DNA of 64,000 nt from Pollenia angustigena (lineage: Eukaryota > Arthropoda > Insecta > Diptera > Polleniidae): contig OV884058.1 of NCBI GenBank assembly GCA_930367215.1, positions 220,762,208 through 220,826,207 of the forward strand. Reading direction: 5' to 3'. The position numbers and the translations under genes are program-made. Positions 31,052 to 42,594 of this stretch are shown piece after piece; within the stretch, counting starts at the first letter, position 1; every line of letters starts with the position of its first letter. The notes below the pieces were generated by a model, which saw only the letters and a list, made by a program, of their open reading frames with translations, was not told the DNA's origin and ran no database searches.

Positions 31052-32640
31052 TTATACCCTCCACCACAATAAAATGTGAAGAGGGTATATTCAGTTTGTC
31101 ATTCCGTGTGAAACTTTTTTATTATTCATCTCAGACCCTATAAAGTATATATATTCTGGGTCCTTGAGTAATTTTAAGTCGATTTAGCCATGTCCGTCTG
31201 TCTGTCCGTCTGTTGAAAACACGCTCACTTTCGAAAAACTCAAAAGAAATAAACATACTTGGTGTCAAATTGCTTGTAGTTTTCCTAAGCAGTTTGGGAT
31301 TGAAATCCAGCAAAATCGGTTCAATAGGATCTGAGCTATGAATCAAAATGTGGAACCACCACCTAAAAAAAATTTATAAGTTTGTTACAGAAACTAACAT
31401 AAATGGTGGAAAAATGCACAGAATGATATAAGATTTCGCAACAGTTCGTTTTATTTCACTGGAAATCACGCTGTAAAATTTTTTGAAGATCCGTCCATGA
31501 TTTACCCTAGGCCTCATATAAGCCCTACTCCCGGAAAACAGTATAGTAAGCCTAAAACCTTAACAAACAATGCTATCATAACAAATTTTGGCACGTCACA
31601 GTTAAATAGGACTAGAAATGAAACTATTAAGTTTCGTGAAGATCGGTCCATAATTTACCATAGGCCCTATATAAAACCTACTTCCGGAAAACAGTTTGGT
31701 ACGCCTAAATCCGTAAAAAATAATGCTATCATAACAAAATTTGGTACATCACAGTTTTATTGAACGAGAAATAAGACTTTAAAATTTTGTGAAGAACGGT
31801 CCATCATTTACCATAGGCCCCATATAAACCTTACTCCCGGAAAACAGCTTAGTACGCCTAAAAACGTAAAAAAGAATGCTATCATAACAAAATTTGGAAC
31901 ATATAAGTTTTACAGGACTAGAAATAAGACTGTGAAATTTCGTGAAGATCAGTTCATAATTTACCCTAGGCCCCATATAAACCTTACTCCCGGAAAACAG
32001 CTTAGTACGCCTAAAAACGTAAAAAATAACGCTATCATAACAAAATTTGATACATCACAGTTTTATAGAACTAGAAATGACACTGTGAAATTTGGTGAAG
32101 ATCGGTGCATAACTTATCATAGGCCTCATATAAAGCCCACTCTGGTAAAATAATTAAATACGCGGTAAACTTTCTTCCAGTTTAGCTTCATATGGCCAGA
32201 AAACATGTTATGCAATTTTGTGATATACGGTCCATAATTTTCCTTAGATTCCATTTTAGCAGCCTTCTGAAATTTACTGCAAACGCTTAAACTAATTGCA
32301 TCGCTGTATTGAAATTTATGTGTTTTATACCAGAAATCGTTCTGCAGAATTTGGGATGATTGGTTCATAGCTTACCATGGCTTTTATATAATTTGTTCTC
32401 TTGAAAATCATTTAAGTTCAGCTTAAACTGATATTCTACTCAAACTTTTTAAAATCGAGTCTGATTGTCGATCAATAGTTTTATATATGTAGGTCTAAAC
32501 CGCAACAAATTTTAATGCAGATGTCTGTTTTTACAAAGATTATAATAATAAATAGACATCATACAGATATTACCCCTAAAACATTCGAAGTGTCGGTGGA
32601 GGGTATCAAAGATTCGGCACAGCCGAATAAAGCACTCTAA
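31052..32640 (+). mobile_element. DINE-B copy 2 (most complete, 1.6 kb)
   Basis: Starts TTTATACCCTCCACCACAAT with partner GAAGAGGGTATATT. The core TCGATTTAGCCATGTCCGTC TGTCTG is followed by CAAATTGCTTGTAGTTTTCC, about four 150-bp central units (CCGGAAAACAG at 31525, 31685, 31838, 31993), a longer non-repeat 3' portion (TATGGCCAGAAAACATG, CTGTATTGAAATTTATG), GGTGGAGGGTAT, the stem-loop ATTCGGCACAGCCGAAT and CTAA before TTTG. Frames at 31497-31763 and 31932-32153 are the 51-codon repeat. Confidence 0.88.
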
Positions 32641-32715
32641 TTTGTTTTAATTATTTTATGTTACAAATCGCGGGGGTGATCATAAGTACCCAAAAAAAAA
32701 AGATTTTGCTTTTAA

Positions 32716-32934
32716 CGAAGCAGGTTTTTAAGGGAGAAATGTAAGAGTTTCGCTTACCAGATCGCTTACGGAAGACATGAATTTTATATGGAGAGTTCCC
32801 ACTCTAAAGTAATACATTAAAAATAACACTTTAATCAACGCATATAAAAACTTATAAACGTAGCTATCAGCTTTACATGCTGAATGTTTTTTACAGTTAG
32901 TTTTTGGGACTCAGCTTTACAAACCTGCTTCGTA
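32716..32934. repeat. Repeat L: short inverted-repeat element (ACGAAGCAGGTTT)
   Basis: AACGAAGCAGGTTTTTAAGG on the left and AAACCTGCTTCGTA (to 32934) on the right are inverted. A related fragment occurs inverted at 44700-44752 (GCGAAACTCTTACATTT, GCTTCTT). A probable MITE; no target duplication is obvious. Confidence 0.55.
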
Positions 32935-32941
32935 GTAGTAA

Positions 32942-33119
32942 AGGCTCAGTTAGCCGAGAGTAACAGCAACCTTACCGTAAAAAAAGTAAGACCAATCTAT
33001 TATTTACAGATTAAGACGTAACATCTTGCTGCTGACTATAATCGTTCTAATTGCTTACCATACAACAAAATGAAGCAGCTAATTTTAAACGTTACTGTTA
33101 CTCCCGGCTAACTGAGCCT
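32942..33119. mobile_element. PIF/Harbinger-like MITE (178 bp) with TAA duplication
   Basis: AGGCTCAGTTAGCCGAGAGT (continuing AACAG) on the left and its near-exact reverse complement on the right (one mismatch). TAA on both sides (32939-32941 and 33120-33122) fits the 3-bp TWA duplication of PIF/Harbinger. It abuts repeat L. Confidence 0.8.
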
Positions 33120-33289
33120 TAAGGGAATGCCGTGGCACTTGATATATTTTTCGTTTATAAAACTTGTTAAGAGTTACACTTACTTTACTGTGTCTCTGTA
33201 TGTCTTATTGCGAAGCGCATAATTGTGCGCTAATTTTTTTTAATGTATCATTAGTGCTTAGCGAAATTATAAAATTTTTTTATTGTTCA

Positions 33290-34162
33290 GCGTTATGATT
33301 TATTGGCATCGAGTCCACCAATTTTTGTATGGTTTCGGCCGCTATTTTGTTCCACTCATTGATTAAAGCACTTTTCAATGTTTCTTTGCTGGAACTTTGG
33401 TAATATCTTATATTATTTTCCAATAACCGGAGATTGTGCAGGTGGTTCCATTAAACGGGGACAGTTCCATATTAGCCATGTTTGAACAACATTGGACTTG
33501 TGCTTTGGATCGTTATCTTGGTAAAAACGAAAATTTCTTCTTAGACCCAAATTTTCAGCACTTTGAATCAAATTTTCTTTGAGGATGTTTAATTACATTG
33601 TTTGTCCATATATCCTTCAATAAAAACTAATTAACCAACACCCGCTGCGGCCATGCAAGCCCATACCATAACGCTTCCTCCTCCATGCTTCACTAGGGCG
33701 CGAAGGTTTTTTGATTGCAGCTGAGTATTTGGCTTCCGCCAGACAAAGGGCCTTCCATCTGACCCGAATATATTAAATTTCGATTCATCTGAAAATATGA
33801 CCGTATTCCGGAACTCTGGCTCTTTGGAAATGTGGGTCTTTGCAAACGCTATTCGGGAACTTTTATATTTTGGGCTAATAAAGGGTTTCTTTAGTGGTAC
33901 AACACCATTGGTCACTTCATCAGCTATTTTTTGTGCTGATATCCTTGGGTTTTCCTTGATTTTTCTCCAACGTTCATCACATCTTGTTAGGGGCAATTCT
34001 ACCCTTGTTTTCAATTCTATTCTCCTTTGAATAGCGCTCTATTTTGTGCTGAACAGTAGATGAAGACAAATTTAATATTTCTCCTATTTTGCGCTGAGTT
34101 TCCCCACTTTTATAGTGATAAATTACCAACTTTCGCTGTTCTATTGTTGTTCGCCGCCCCAT
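33290..34162 (-). pseudogene. Tc1-like transposase remnant
   Basis: Minus strand from 34162: MGRRTTIEQRKLVIYHYKSG, then KIGEILNLSSSTVQHKIERY (helix-turn-helix), a frameshift near 34000, LTRCDERWRKIKENPRISAQ, TVIFSDESKFNIFGSDGRPF (first catalytic D), KHGGGSVMVWACMAAAGVG, then stops. In another frame RNFRFYQDNDPKHKS (about 33540-33495) carries the second D, followed by PPAQSP and a small deletion before IENNIRYY (the E of the triad), ending KLVDSMP near 33300. The layout is the standard Tc1 DD34E order. At least three frameshifts or stops, so dead. I found no clear TIRs. Confidence 0.88.
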
Positions 34163-34840
34163 ATTTAATTAAACCTGCTTATTACTCTCATGGCCATTTT
34201 CTCATTAGGCGATTATCTTTTTTCCCAACGAAAAACTGCACATTAAAGAAATTTGGTTTTCTCAATGTCTCATTTGCTTCGTTTTTATCGCAAAGCTAAC
34301 CGGCACTCATCTGCCAATTATTTATTTTCCTTTTATTTGCCGTACAGATAAATTCAATCAGCTGACTCCCAACTTTTACATGTATTTTGAGTGGCGTTGC
34401 CAGCTGAAAACAATGTTTTTTGTCGGTGTATTGAGAAACCCAAAATCGTTAACGGACGGTTTATCGGTCCAATAAATTTATGTTGACATTAAGTAACAGA
34501 CAGTTTGTATATACATTGAGAAAATGGCCATCAGACTCAAAAAAGAATACTAAAGTTATGCAAACTTTGATAGAAAATGGCAAAATAATAAATAATTGCA
34601 TTTTATTTTTAAATATGACGGTAAAATTTCAGCTAAAACTTTCTTGCATCAAATAAGCTGACCGATTCAAAAACATTGTATTTTTTGTTATTGTTATTTT
34701 ACTTTTTAAACAAAAGAAAATATTATAAAACAAAAGCAGTTTTTTTAAGAGTCCATGTTGCCAATTAAGGTGATTTTTGTTTCTCTTTAATATTCTTATT
34801 ACTTTACGAGTTCCACGGACTTACGTTTTTTACAGCTAAT
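34163..34840. other. AT-rich DNA, no supported gene
   Basis: 5' region of the Tc1 relic and uninformative sequence. A similar word, CTTGCATCAA.TAAGCTGAC, occurs at 34652-34671 and 34980-34999, on both sides of P2; it may be a local duplication. Confidence 0.45.
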
Positions 34841-34962
34841 CCCACGATGTCACACGTTAACGTTCGCATAGAAAATTACATTTAAAACAAAAACAATTTC
34901 TAAAATTTGTTTTTGTTTCAAATGTTATTTTCTATGCGAACGTTAACGTGTGACATCGTGGG
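34841..34962. repeat. Near-perfect 122-bp palindrome P2 (hairpin element)
   Basis: The left arm CCCACGATGTCACACGTTAA, CGTTCGCATAGAAAAT, then TACATTTAAAACAAAAACAA; the right arm is its reverse complement with two or three mismatches and a centre of a few bases. The first 36 outer bases are identical between arms. The core of 20 bases equals that of P1 (3889-3908), but the outer 36 bases do not resemble P1. No clean target duplication seen. Confidence 0.85.
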
Positions 34963-36439
34963 ACTGGCTGTTAGATTTGCTTGCATCAATTAAGCTGACA
35001 ACCACTGTATATTAGATATTTTTTTTTTTTTTTGTCTCCTCGACCAGAATCCATTGTTATTTTGGAAAAAGTTCGATATTGATGTATAGTTTTATCAATT
35101 CTGATAGTGCATAGAAAATATTGAAGGAATAAGACTATAAAATTATGAAATATTTACAAATTGTAATTTGACTTAAAAAACATATTCGAATTAATATGAA
35201 AACTTAAACAAAACTTTTTAAACATTTGCTTTTATGTTCGTTGGGTTAGAGTCAGACTTGAAAAATCCAATCCACTGTCGAGCTCTAATTAATATTGTGA
35301 AAATTTCCCATCTATTGTTCAATTGAGAAATTCTGGATAAAAGTTGTATATGAAGAGGCCATTAATAACGACGACTATTAGAGTTGAAAGACAAAAGAAA
35401 TAAAGTTATTTATGAAGAAATAAATGAGAGGGAGTGTGAAGTGGGGGAGGGCAGCATGTTAATGTGCTGTAATGCCAGCCAAAAAACATTTATTTTACAA
35501 CAATTGTTTTAGAAACTATTTAAATGTATAATTCATGATGTAATGGAAAATGCACAAGAAGATTTTGTGGTGAGAAATAAAATTTATTTGTTTTTCTTTC
35601 AAATGAGAATTTCAAAATAAAAAAAACTTTAGGTTTTTGTATGAAAAAAAAAATTGAAATGATCACAGATTATTGAACTTTTCTCGATTTACTAAAGCAA
35701 CTTTTTATATTTTAGGTAAAAAAGATATCAACAGTATAGAAGATGTTTTTCTTCTGGATTCTTTTTCCTTTCAAGGCATTTGGCAGGACTTAATACCAAT
35801 TCAAATTTTCAATTTGTGATATATTGCGGCTGTGTACAACCTAAAAATTCGAGATTTACATTTGATGGCATATCTTTTACACATGGTTTGTCTTTTTATA
35901 ACTTGAATGCAGCTTAATCACATCGAATGCCCGCTAATGCTTATAATGAATATGGTAAATGGATTTCAATGTGCGAAAGATGATTTGTGCAGAGAACAAG
36001 CTCGAAGCTCGAAAAAAGTTCGAAAATATTGACATGAAGGCATTACTCTACAAAGATTGTTGTCAAACTTAAGCAAAATTTAAAAAGTCATTGAATTCAT
36101 CACTCAGCCAGCAATTTTAACAAGTGCAATGAGGCTATTCTCTATAGCGATGCAAAAAAAAAATTAAGTGATTTTGTTACTCCTTAATGCGTTTGCACTT
36201 TTGTCTTTCGCATCTCTTTTGTTCTCCTTTCGCATATCATCACTATGTATTAAATTAAAATTTTTTTTTTACTTATTTTGACATTTTATTAGTGTCAATC
36301 TGCGCCAACTTTAATTTTTATTGCCAGAGTTGCTTACATTCAAAAGAAAAGAGTACCAAATTAGCCTCTTATCGCCTTTAGCTTTCCCATCGAAATTGCC
36401 CTTCGGGCTTCATACAAAAGTAAGGAAATTGGGTAAATC
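34963..36439. other. AT-rich DNA, no supported gene
   Basis: I see only homopolymer-rich sequence up to about 36300. The 36321-36527 frame's upstream half is not recognisable. Confidence 0.5.
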
Positions 36440-36880
36440 ACGTGTTGATGTTAAAGAACGATTTTGCATTTTCGCAATCCTGGTTGAATGCCAAAAAAGA
36501 TTAAGACGAGCGATGAAGAATCCATAACGATGACTCCAATCGTATGTAAAGCTAGGCCAACCAGCGAATCAAAGCCGAGGTAATGCTATGTATTACCAGA
36601 CGATCACAGGAGACCTCAACTGAACCCAGATGATTCTCTTGAAGCGAGAACCGGTCGATAAACGCCGGAAATATGCCTTACTATTCCATTTTGACAACGC
36701 TCAGTCACATGTTGCAAGACCGATTAAAAATTATAGAGAATATAATGGTTGGGAAGTTTTGCCTTACCCGCATAATAACACAGATCTTGACCCATCCGAC
36801 TTTGTTTTGATCAATGCATATTTTAAATTTTTTGAAGAATGTTTAATGCGGCTAGCTTCCAATAATAAATGCATGGTAGA
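36440..36880 (+). pseudogene. Mariner transposase scrap (DD34D type)
   Basis: After an N-terminal CQKRLRRAMKNP-like block and a GQPAN.S block in shifted frames, the region from 36630 reads LLFHFDNAQSHVARPIKNYR and EVLPYPHNN, then LDPSDFVLINAYFKFFEE. These correspond to the classical mariner motifs '.HDNARPHVA', 'WEVLPHPPYSPDLAPSDYHLF'. I count 34 residues between the two aspartates, i.e. DD34D. The first aspartate region (IVTGDE) is not preserved. Only the C-terminal third of the transposase remains. Confidence 0.78.
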
Positions 36881-37469
36881 AACTATCTCTCATAAATCTC
36901 TTTTATATATTAGCTCTTTTAACTCCTGCAAGGAGACCTCCTACAGGATTAAGGGATCAACTAAAGGAGTTTTCAGTTTAATGTTGTTACATCCTCTAGG
37001 CCAAGCCAGGTTGAGGTCATTCCTGATATCCGCAAAGATTCAATTTGATAAATGAATGAAACTGGCAACAGTTGACGCGCACATAGAGCAGTCGTCGAGA
37101 GGTAACGGAAGATTTAACTTTCTTGCTTTAAAGTCGTATTTTCAAGGAGTTCTATGGAATAGAGATATGGTGGAAGGATAGAGGAGCATAATAGTTTACT
37201 GTTGTGTCGATATTCTTTCTTCGGACATTGGCAATTAAGGATGCGGCAAACATCCGAAATAGCAGTACTCTTTGGGATCTAATGATTTCAAAAAGTTCGA
37301 AGTTGTGCCTCAGTACTGAACTGATGGTGACTCGGGAGTAGCACCCATCTTAGCAAGCTGTGAGGACTCCTTTAGTATGCTTTTCTAAGAAATTTTTCCT
37401 GAATCCCGAAGACTCGAAAGATGGTCTTGGTCTTCTTTAAAGGAATACTTTCGGAGAGCTCAAGGTGGC
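36881..37469. other. Moderate-GC stretch without a firm assignment
   Basis: Less AT-rich than its surroundings and directly next to the endonuclease scrap, so it may be further decayed non-LTR sequence on the minus strand. I could not recognise RT blocks in it. Confidence 0.35.
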
Positions 37470-38115
37470 TGTGATTATACCCTCATCGCGGGTAAATACG
37501 GGGTGTCATTATTCATAGGAGAGCCCACGTAGAGTTGGCACCTGCTAAGATGTTTAAATCTTCCTAAGGTCATGTTGCTATCAGTACGCATACTTGAATC
37601 AGAGTATCAGTGTTGGTTAGGCAGCTCCTGAACAAGCGGGCTGGTGTTATTTGTAGGTCTTAGGGTATAAATTGCAACATGTGTGTGAAAAATGATTCTC
37701 GCCTACAAATGGGCACTTGATGAATGCATATGTAAATCACCAAGTGGTTAGATCCACAATGAGATTAGGTCATAGTGCAGGCGCGTATGTAAATCAAAAT
37801 CACAACTCCTGCAAAGAGCAAAGGCGGTAACAGTTGTTTCTGTTGGTGCGTAGCATTGAATCATTGTAAGGTTTAGGGCCCTGGTACGAAGTCTTGCTGT
37901 CATACTCCAGGCAAAATTCGGATTTCAGTCAGAAAGAGCTTTCGTCGTAGGTTTTGATAGCCAAATACCAACACCACTGCATCTCTGCGAGTTTCACAGA
38001 GACAAAGCACTGAAAGTTTTTAAGTGTTAACTTCGTTACACAATTGCGCCAGACGGGTTGGTTTCGAAAGCATACGTACGTTCCATATTCCAGTTCTAGT
38101 TCTTGTTTTCATGCT
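37470..38115 (-). pseudogene. Non-LTR retrotransposon endonuclease scrap (APE type)
   Basis: On the minus strand from 38112: MKTRTRTGIWNVRTLSKPTR, LAQLCNEV, then LSVLCLCETRRDAVVL. The 'GTWNVRTL.…LAQLC.E…L..LCETR' pattern is the start of the AP-endonuclease-like domain, including the glutamate of the catalytic site. Further on are TRALNLTMIQCYAPTETTV (the 'YAPT' block) and GSNHLVI (the 'NLVIGGT' block), with many stops. It resembles the endonuclease of the same insect group as the RT relic at 19975-21598, but lies 16 kb away in the opposite orientation, so it is a separate copy. Confidence 0.78.
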
Positions 38116-41085
38116 TAAGATCGGGTTTATAAGTCATCTTTCAGACTTGCAATTTATGTTGCAGCAATTCTTGATTCAGGGATGATGGTATTGGCGTTAG
38201 GGATGAGAAGATTAGGGAGGGGTACTCAGCTATATGTACTATGCAATTCTGTTTTGTGTAGTTATTCTCAAACTTTTAAAGTTGAAGTTGGCTGTAGGTG
38301 TTTTTTGTATTTATATATAAAATATAAAAAGGAGAAGACGAAAGCCAAGATAAAAATACAAAATTTGCAAAACTGTATTTTCATAATCTGGACACTATAT
38401 TATAACAAAAATTGCAAGTCTGGACGATGATTAAATTTCTTTATTTGTTTTTATTTCAGTAATCTAAGGGACTTAAGACGAACGGCTGATTAGGCCACTG
38501 CTTCCGATCATTATCATACATCGCCTCTATGCGTGCTGTGATGATGCATGGCTTTAATCAAAACAATATAAAGGGCTATACCGCTCTTGATCGGTTGTCA
38601 GAGCATCGCTTATTCTTTAACGGGAAACAACAAGTCCATGCTACGTGTTGGGCAGAGGGTGAGCTTGAGGATTGGCTATGTATACAACTAAGGCATTTGC
38701 ATTCGCTTCCCTTTCCCATTTGTTTCCCAATAAAATTGCTTTGGTCAACATTAAGTCAGTTCCATATTCTAGTTGCCATATGTATTCAATTTAGGAAACT
38801 TTAAATGTCTTAAGTCATTAAAATTTTTTGTTTTTTTTTTGTTTTTTTTAATCAAAATAAGAAGTACCGTAACATTTACAATAAGCATCCTCATTATTAC
38901 TAATAAAACTTTGTGTTAGAAAAAATTAAATTAAAAAAAGAAAGAAGACTTGACTTCATTTTAGTGGCACAATGATGAAATCATAATGATGATTTTCAAT
39001 ACTCTACATACAAACCAAATACTTCTGAGACGGACAACGTTTATTTAGATGAAAAAAAAACTGGCAAAGAGAAAGATACATACAATAAAAATTTTTTAAA
39101 AGTTGATGAACTTTCCTTAACAACAACATCAACAAAAAAAAATCTGGAAAAAAAAAACAAAAAAATATATATAAAATAAGTATAAAAAAAGAATGAAAGA
39201 ATTATCCACCGGATTTATATGGTGAAATATACATACACTCAAAATTACAAACATACACACACACACACACACATTCAAATGGTTACTAAACAGTATACAA
39301 GAGCAACTATAAGTCACACCACACTCTGTTGCTGCTCGTCATCAACCAATGCTGATTCTTGGTCTTAGTCTTCTGTTGCTGCCTCTTCTTCTTATTATTC
39401 TTCTTGTTCTGGTGATTTCTGCTTCTAAACTACTTAAATGCATCTTAAATAACAAGTGCGCCACCAAAACCAAAAAGACATAACCCATGGTCTTATGAGT
39501 TCTTTCTTCTTGAATTCAGTGCTTTTTTCACAGTACATACATACATATTTGTTTGTTTGCTGATGTTGTTGTCTTAATGTTATTGTTGCTGTTGGCTTCT
39601 GCTGCTGCCGCTGCTGCTTGCTGTTGTTGCTCAAGTTTTTGTAGTTTTATTTGGTTGTTGATTTCATGCTGGCTAACTAACAACAAAACGAATTATTGCT
39701 GTGTGAGAATGTGTAAACGAAAGATACAGATTGAGACTTTAATTGAATTCTTTTGGGGTTAACAATAATAACAACAACATTGGATAGTAAGCAGAGTAGC
39801 TGCAACAACAACAACAAAAACAACAGCAATAATATTGCGGCAAACAAAAGATACATTTAATACTAAATACTATAAGAAAAATCCACACTAAACGTCAAGT
39901 CAAGCAAGCAAACAAATAAACAGAAAGACGGACAGGCAATTGGACGGACAACTAACTAACTTACAGAATATACAGTGGGCCAAGAGATATTGAATAACTT
40001 TCGTAAAAGGTAGGATAAGTAAGCTAAAGATGTAAGTACTGAAAATTTCCTAAAGAAAAAGTTGCTAGATTTCTAGAAGTGTCAACTGTTGTGACCTTTG
40101 ACCTTTTTTTGTTAGTTGCCAAAAATAATGATAGGAAGCCTTTGTTCTTTGTTTTTTTAAATGAAGCAGGAATTTTAAAAATTTGTGAATGTTAAAAATG
40201 ATTAATATATCAGTTTATGACTTCTTTGTATTTAAATAATTTACAGCTAGTCACACTATAAATGGTACACCTCATAAAAATTATTCGGTTACCAACTTTA
40301 TGTTAATTACACAGGGCAAACAATGTTTAAACCATCAGAGTTTTTTAAAGACTTGAGCTGCCCAAAATCCAAATTTGGACGCAGAATCTTCATCACATCA
40401 GGTTTTCATGATATTTTCGCCAAAATTGAAAAACACATGTTTTTCGCCATATTCAACACGTTAAAATTACTCAAATTAATATTTATTTATAAAAACTGCT
40501 ATGACGTCTGAAAATTCTACCAGTTACCTTTAAAATTAATATTCAACCTTTGTAATATCTTGTTCTTTCTCTGAGATATCTTAGCCTTTAGTGCGATTCG
40601 CATACATCTATTCTATATTTATTTAATTTAATGTCATGTGGCATTTCTGTCTACAAAATGTCAAAATACGCGAATGCCAAATACTCAAAGGCCATTTAAA
40701 GCAAATTTGTGTTTTTTAAAATACACGTTATCGATTTAATAAGCACCGCGTAAATTATTGTCGATTAAATAAAGCAAAATACTGCTTAACATTACATTGT
40801 ACTCTGTTTCTGTGCGCTTGAACGGTATACAAACTTAAAGTTTATTATAATATAGAGGTTGTATTTTTTTTTTTTTTTTTTTTGTTGAGCGGAGATGACT
40901 TAAATGAAAATCAAATTTTTCCTGGCTTCAGCACCATTATATTTCCTTAAATATAAGTTTTTATATTTTTAGCTCGACTTAAATTATTTTTGACCAGGAA
41001 AGGGTTAAAGTAACAGTTGACTTCAACCGACAGCGAATATCGGTAAAAAATATTTCTAAACAGCAAATTCTATAAATTTTTGTTA
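38116..41085. other. AT-rich DNA with simple repeats, no supported gene
   Basis: Holds an (AC)n microsatellite at about 39255-39273, a (CTG/TTG)n-like tract at 39575-39635, (AAC)n-like tracts at 39805-39830 and a T-run at 40864-40882. Small open frames (for example 38529-38804 and 39553-39762) have no recognisable domain, and the latter is made by the trinucleotide repeat. This looks like ordinary intron or intergenic fly DNA. Confidence 0.55.
39255..39273. repeat. (AC)n microsatellite
   Basis: Uninterrupted AC dinucleotides. Confidence 0.9.
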
Positions 41086-41087
41086 TA

Positions 41088-41510
41088 CAGTCGGGCCTCG
41101 ATTATCCGTGATGGTCGGGACAAGAAGCATTACGGATAATCGATTTTCACGGTTAATCGAATAACAATTTTGATTGTACAGTTTTTTTTATATTTTTATT
41201 ACTTAACAAGTGAACATATATATTCACATTAAAAAAAAGTTAATTCCAGAAGTTTATGTACATTTTTAAATTAAATAAGTAGTGTATGTATACTATCAAT
41301 TTTCTACTGAAAACATGAGGCAAAAAAAGGACATTAAGCAAAAACAGAATACAATTTCTTAAAAAGAGTCGTGTAATGTTGTTTGTCTAATATTTTTCAA
41401 TTAGAGGTAATTGCGGTTTATCGAACAAACAATTTGAAAACATTGCAAACAAAACAATAGACAGATCTTTGGCCATCACGGTTAATCGGGGTTACCGGTT
41501 AATCGTCAAT
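41088..41510. mobile_element. pogo-like MITE (CAGTCGGGCCTCGATTATCC)
   Basis: Left end CAGTCGGGCCTCGATTATCC GTGATGG after TA. Near the right end GGCCATCACGGTTAATCGGG is the matching inverted sequence, followed by GTTACCGGTTAATCG. Subterminal CGGATAATCGA / CACGGTTAATCGA words are as in the pogo-like element at 17740. The extreme right terminus is not clear. Confidence 0.7.
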
Positions 41511-42590
41511 ACAGAATACTACCTGCTAACTTAGTATGCCAAAATGGGTTTAATAACCAATGGTAAAAACACATTTTCTTTGCAAGCAATTCACTTTTAT
41601 TTAAAGTCCGTTAAAGTGAGAGCAGCCTCGACATTAAAATATTGTTACGTTACTGCCTTTCAATAACGTTTTTGGTTTGTTTCCTTTATAATAAACCTCT
41701 TGAGTTCTTTATTGCACTTTAAATAAAACTAAATAATCACAACGTTTTAAACACTGTTTACAATTTACACAACTATATTTAGTACTTAGTCACTTTAACA
41801 ACCGTAATTTACAGCTTTTATTCAATGCTCACTATGTGATCCACACACTTGAAATATCTTAAAAAATAACAGAATTAAATGTAGTATTTGGTTGAATTTT
41901 TTAAGAAAATTTCGTTTATTTTAAACAAAAAAATAAAATGTCTAAGGTCATATGGTAGAGCCAGCCCTTTGAACTGTTTATAAGAAGACGGTACAATGAA
42001 CCCTATAATATTTATAAATATATAAGTATGTATTTGACATGTTCTGCATTAAGAAGAAGGTCATTCTGAAAGGAACCCATTCAAGTGAACTTTGACCTTT
42101 TTGACTTCAAATTTTAGAAGAATATCCAGTATTAACGAATGTGTTTAATAATATGAGAAGAAGATTATATTAGTGGTAAGAGTTAACTCTATATACCTCC
42201 AGGGTAATTTCGTTATTTTAAAAAAATACTGGTTTTGAGGACAATTGACCATTGTTTTTACTTTAAACCCGCAAAATAAGCCGGAAAGGTAGTCTAAAGA
42301 AACTTTTCTAAAAAAACTGATTAATTTGGAAAGAATTCAGAGTTCTGTGAACTTTGTCCTTGTTAATAACTAGTCCTATTTTAAAAGTGTAGCATCCTTT
42401 TTAAAACTAAGTTTACAAATCCGTTAATATTTATTTTGTATAGTCTATTTTATTCAAGGCACAGTGGTTTATTCATAAAAATGTATGCTTAAGGTTAGAA
42501 GAAAGAAAAAAGTCTGTTTAGAATCTAAGTTAGAATCCATGTTAAATATACTCTTATGGTACATTTATAAAAATAAGCGTACAATTGTTT
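41511..42590. other. AT-rich DNA, no feature seen
   Basis: No conserved frame, terminal repeat or RNA gene visible. Confidence 0.5.
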
Positions 42591-42594
42591 CCAC

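Noticed and set aside
36321..36527. Frame taken at first as an independent small gene
   Set aside because: Its end matches decayed mariner sequence upstream of the DD34D block; the beginning is not recognisable.
39553..39762. Frame with alanine/leucine/cysteine runs
   Set aside because: Created by a GCT/TTG trinucleotide microsatellite; typical of fly non-coding DNA.
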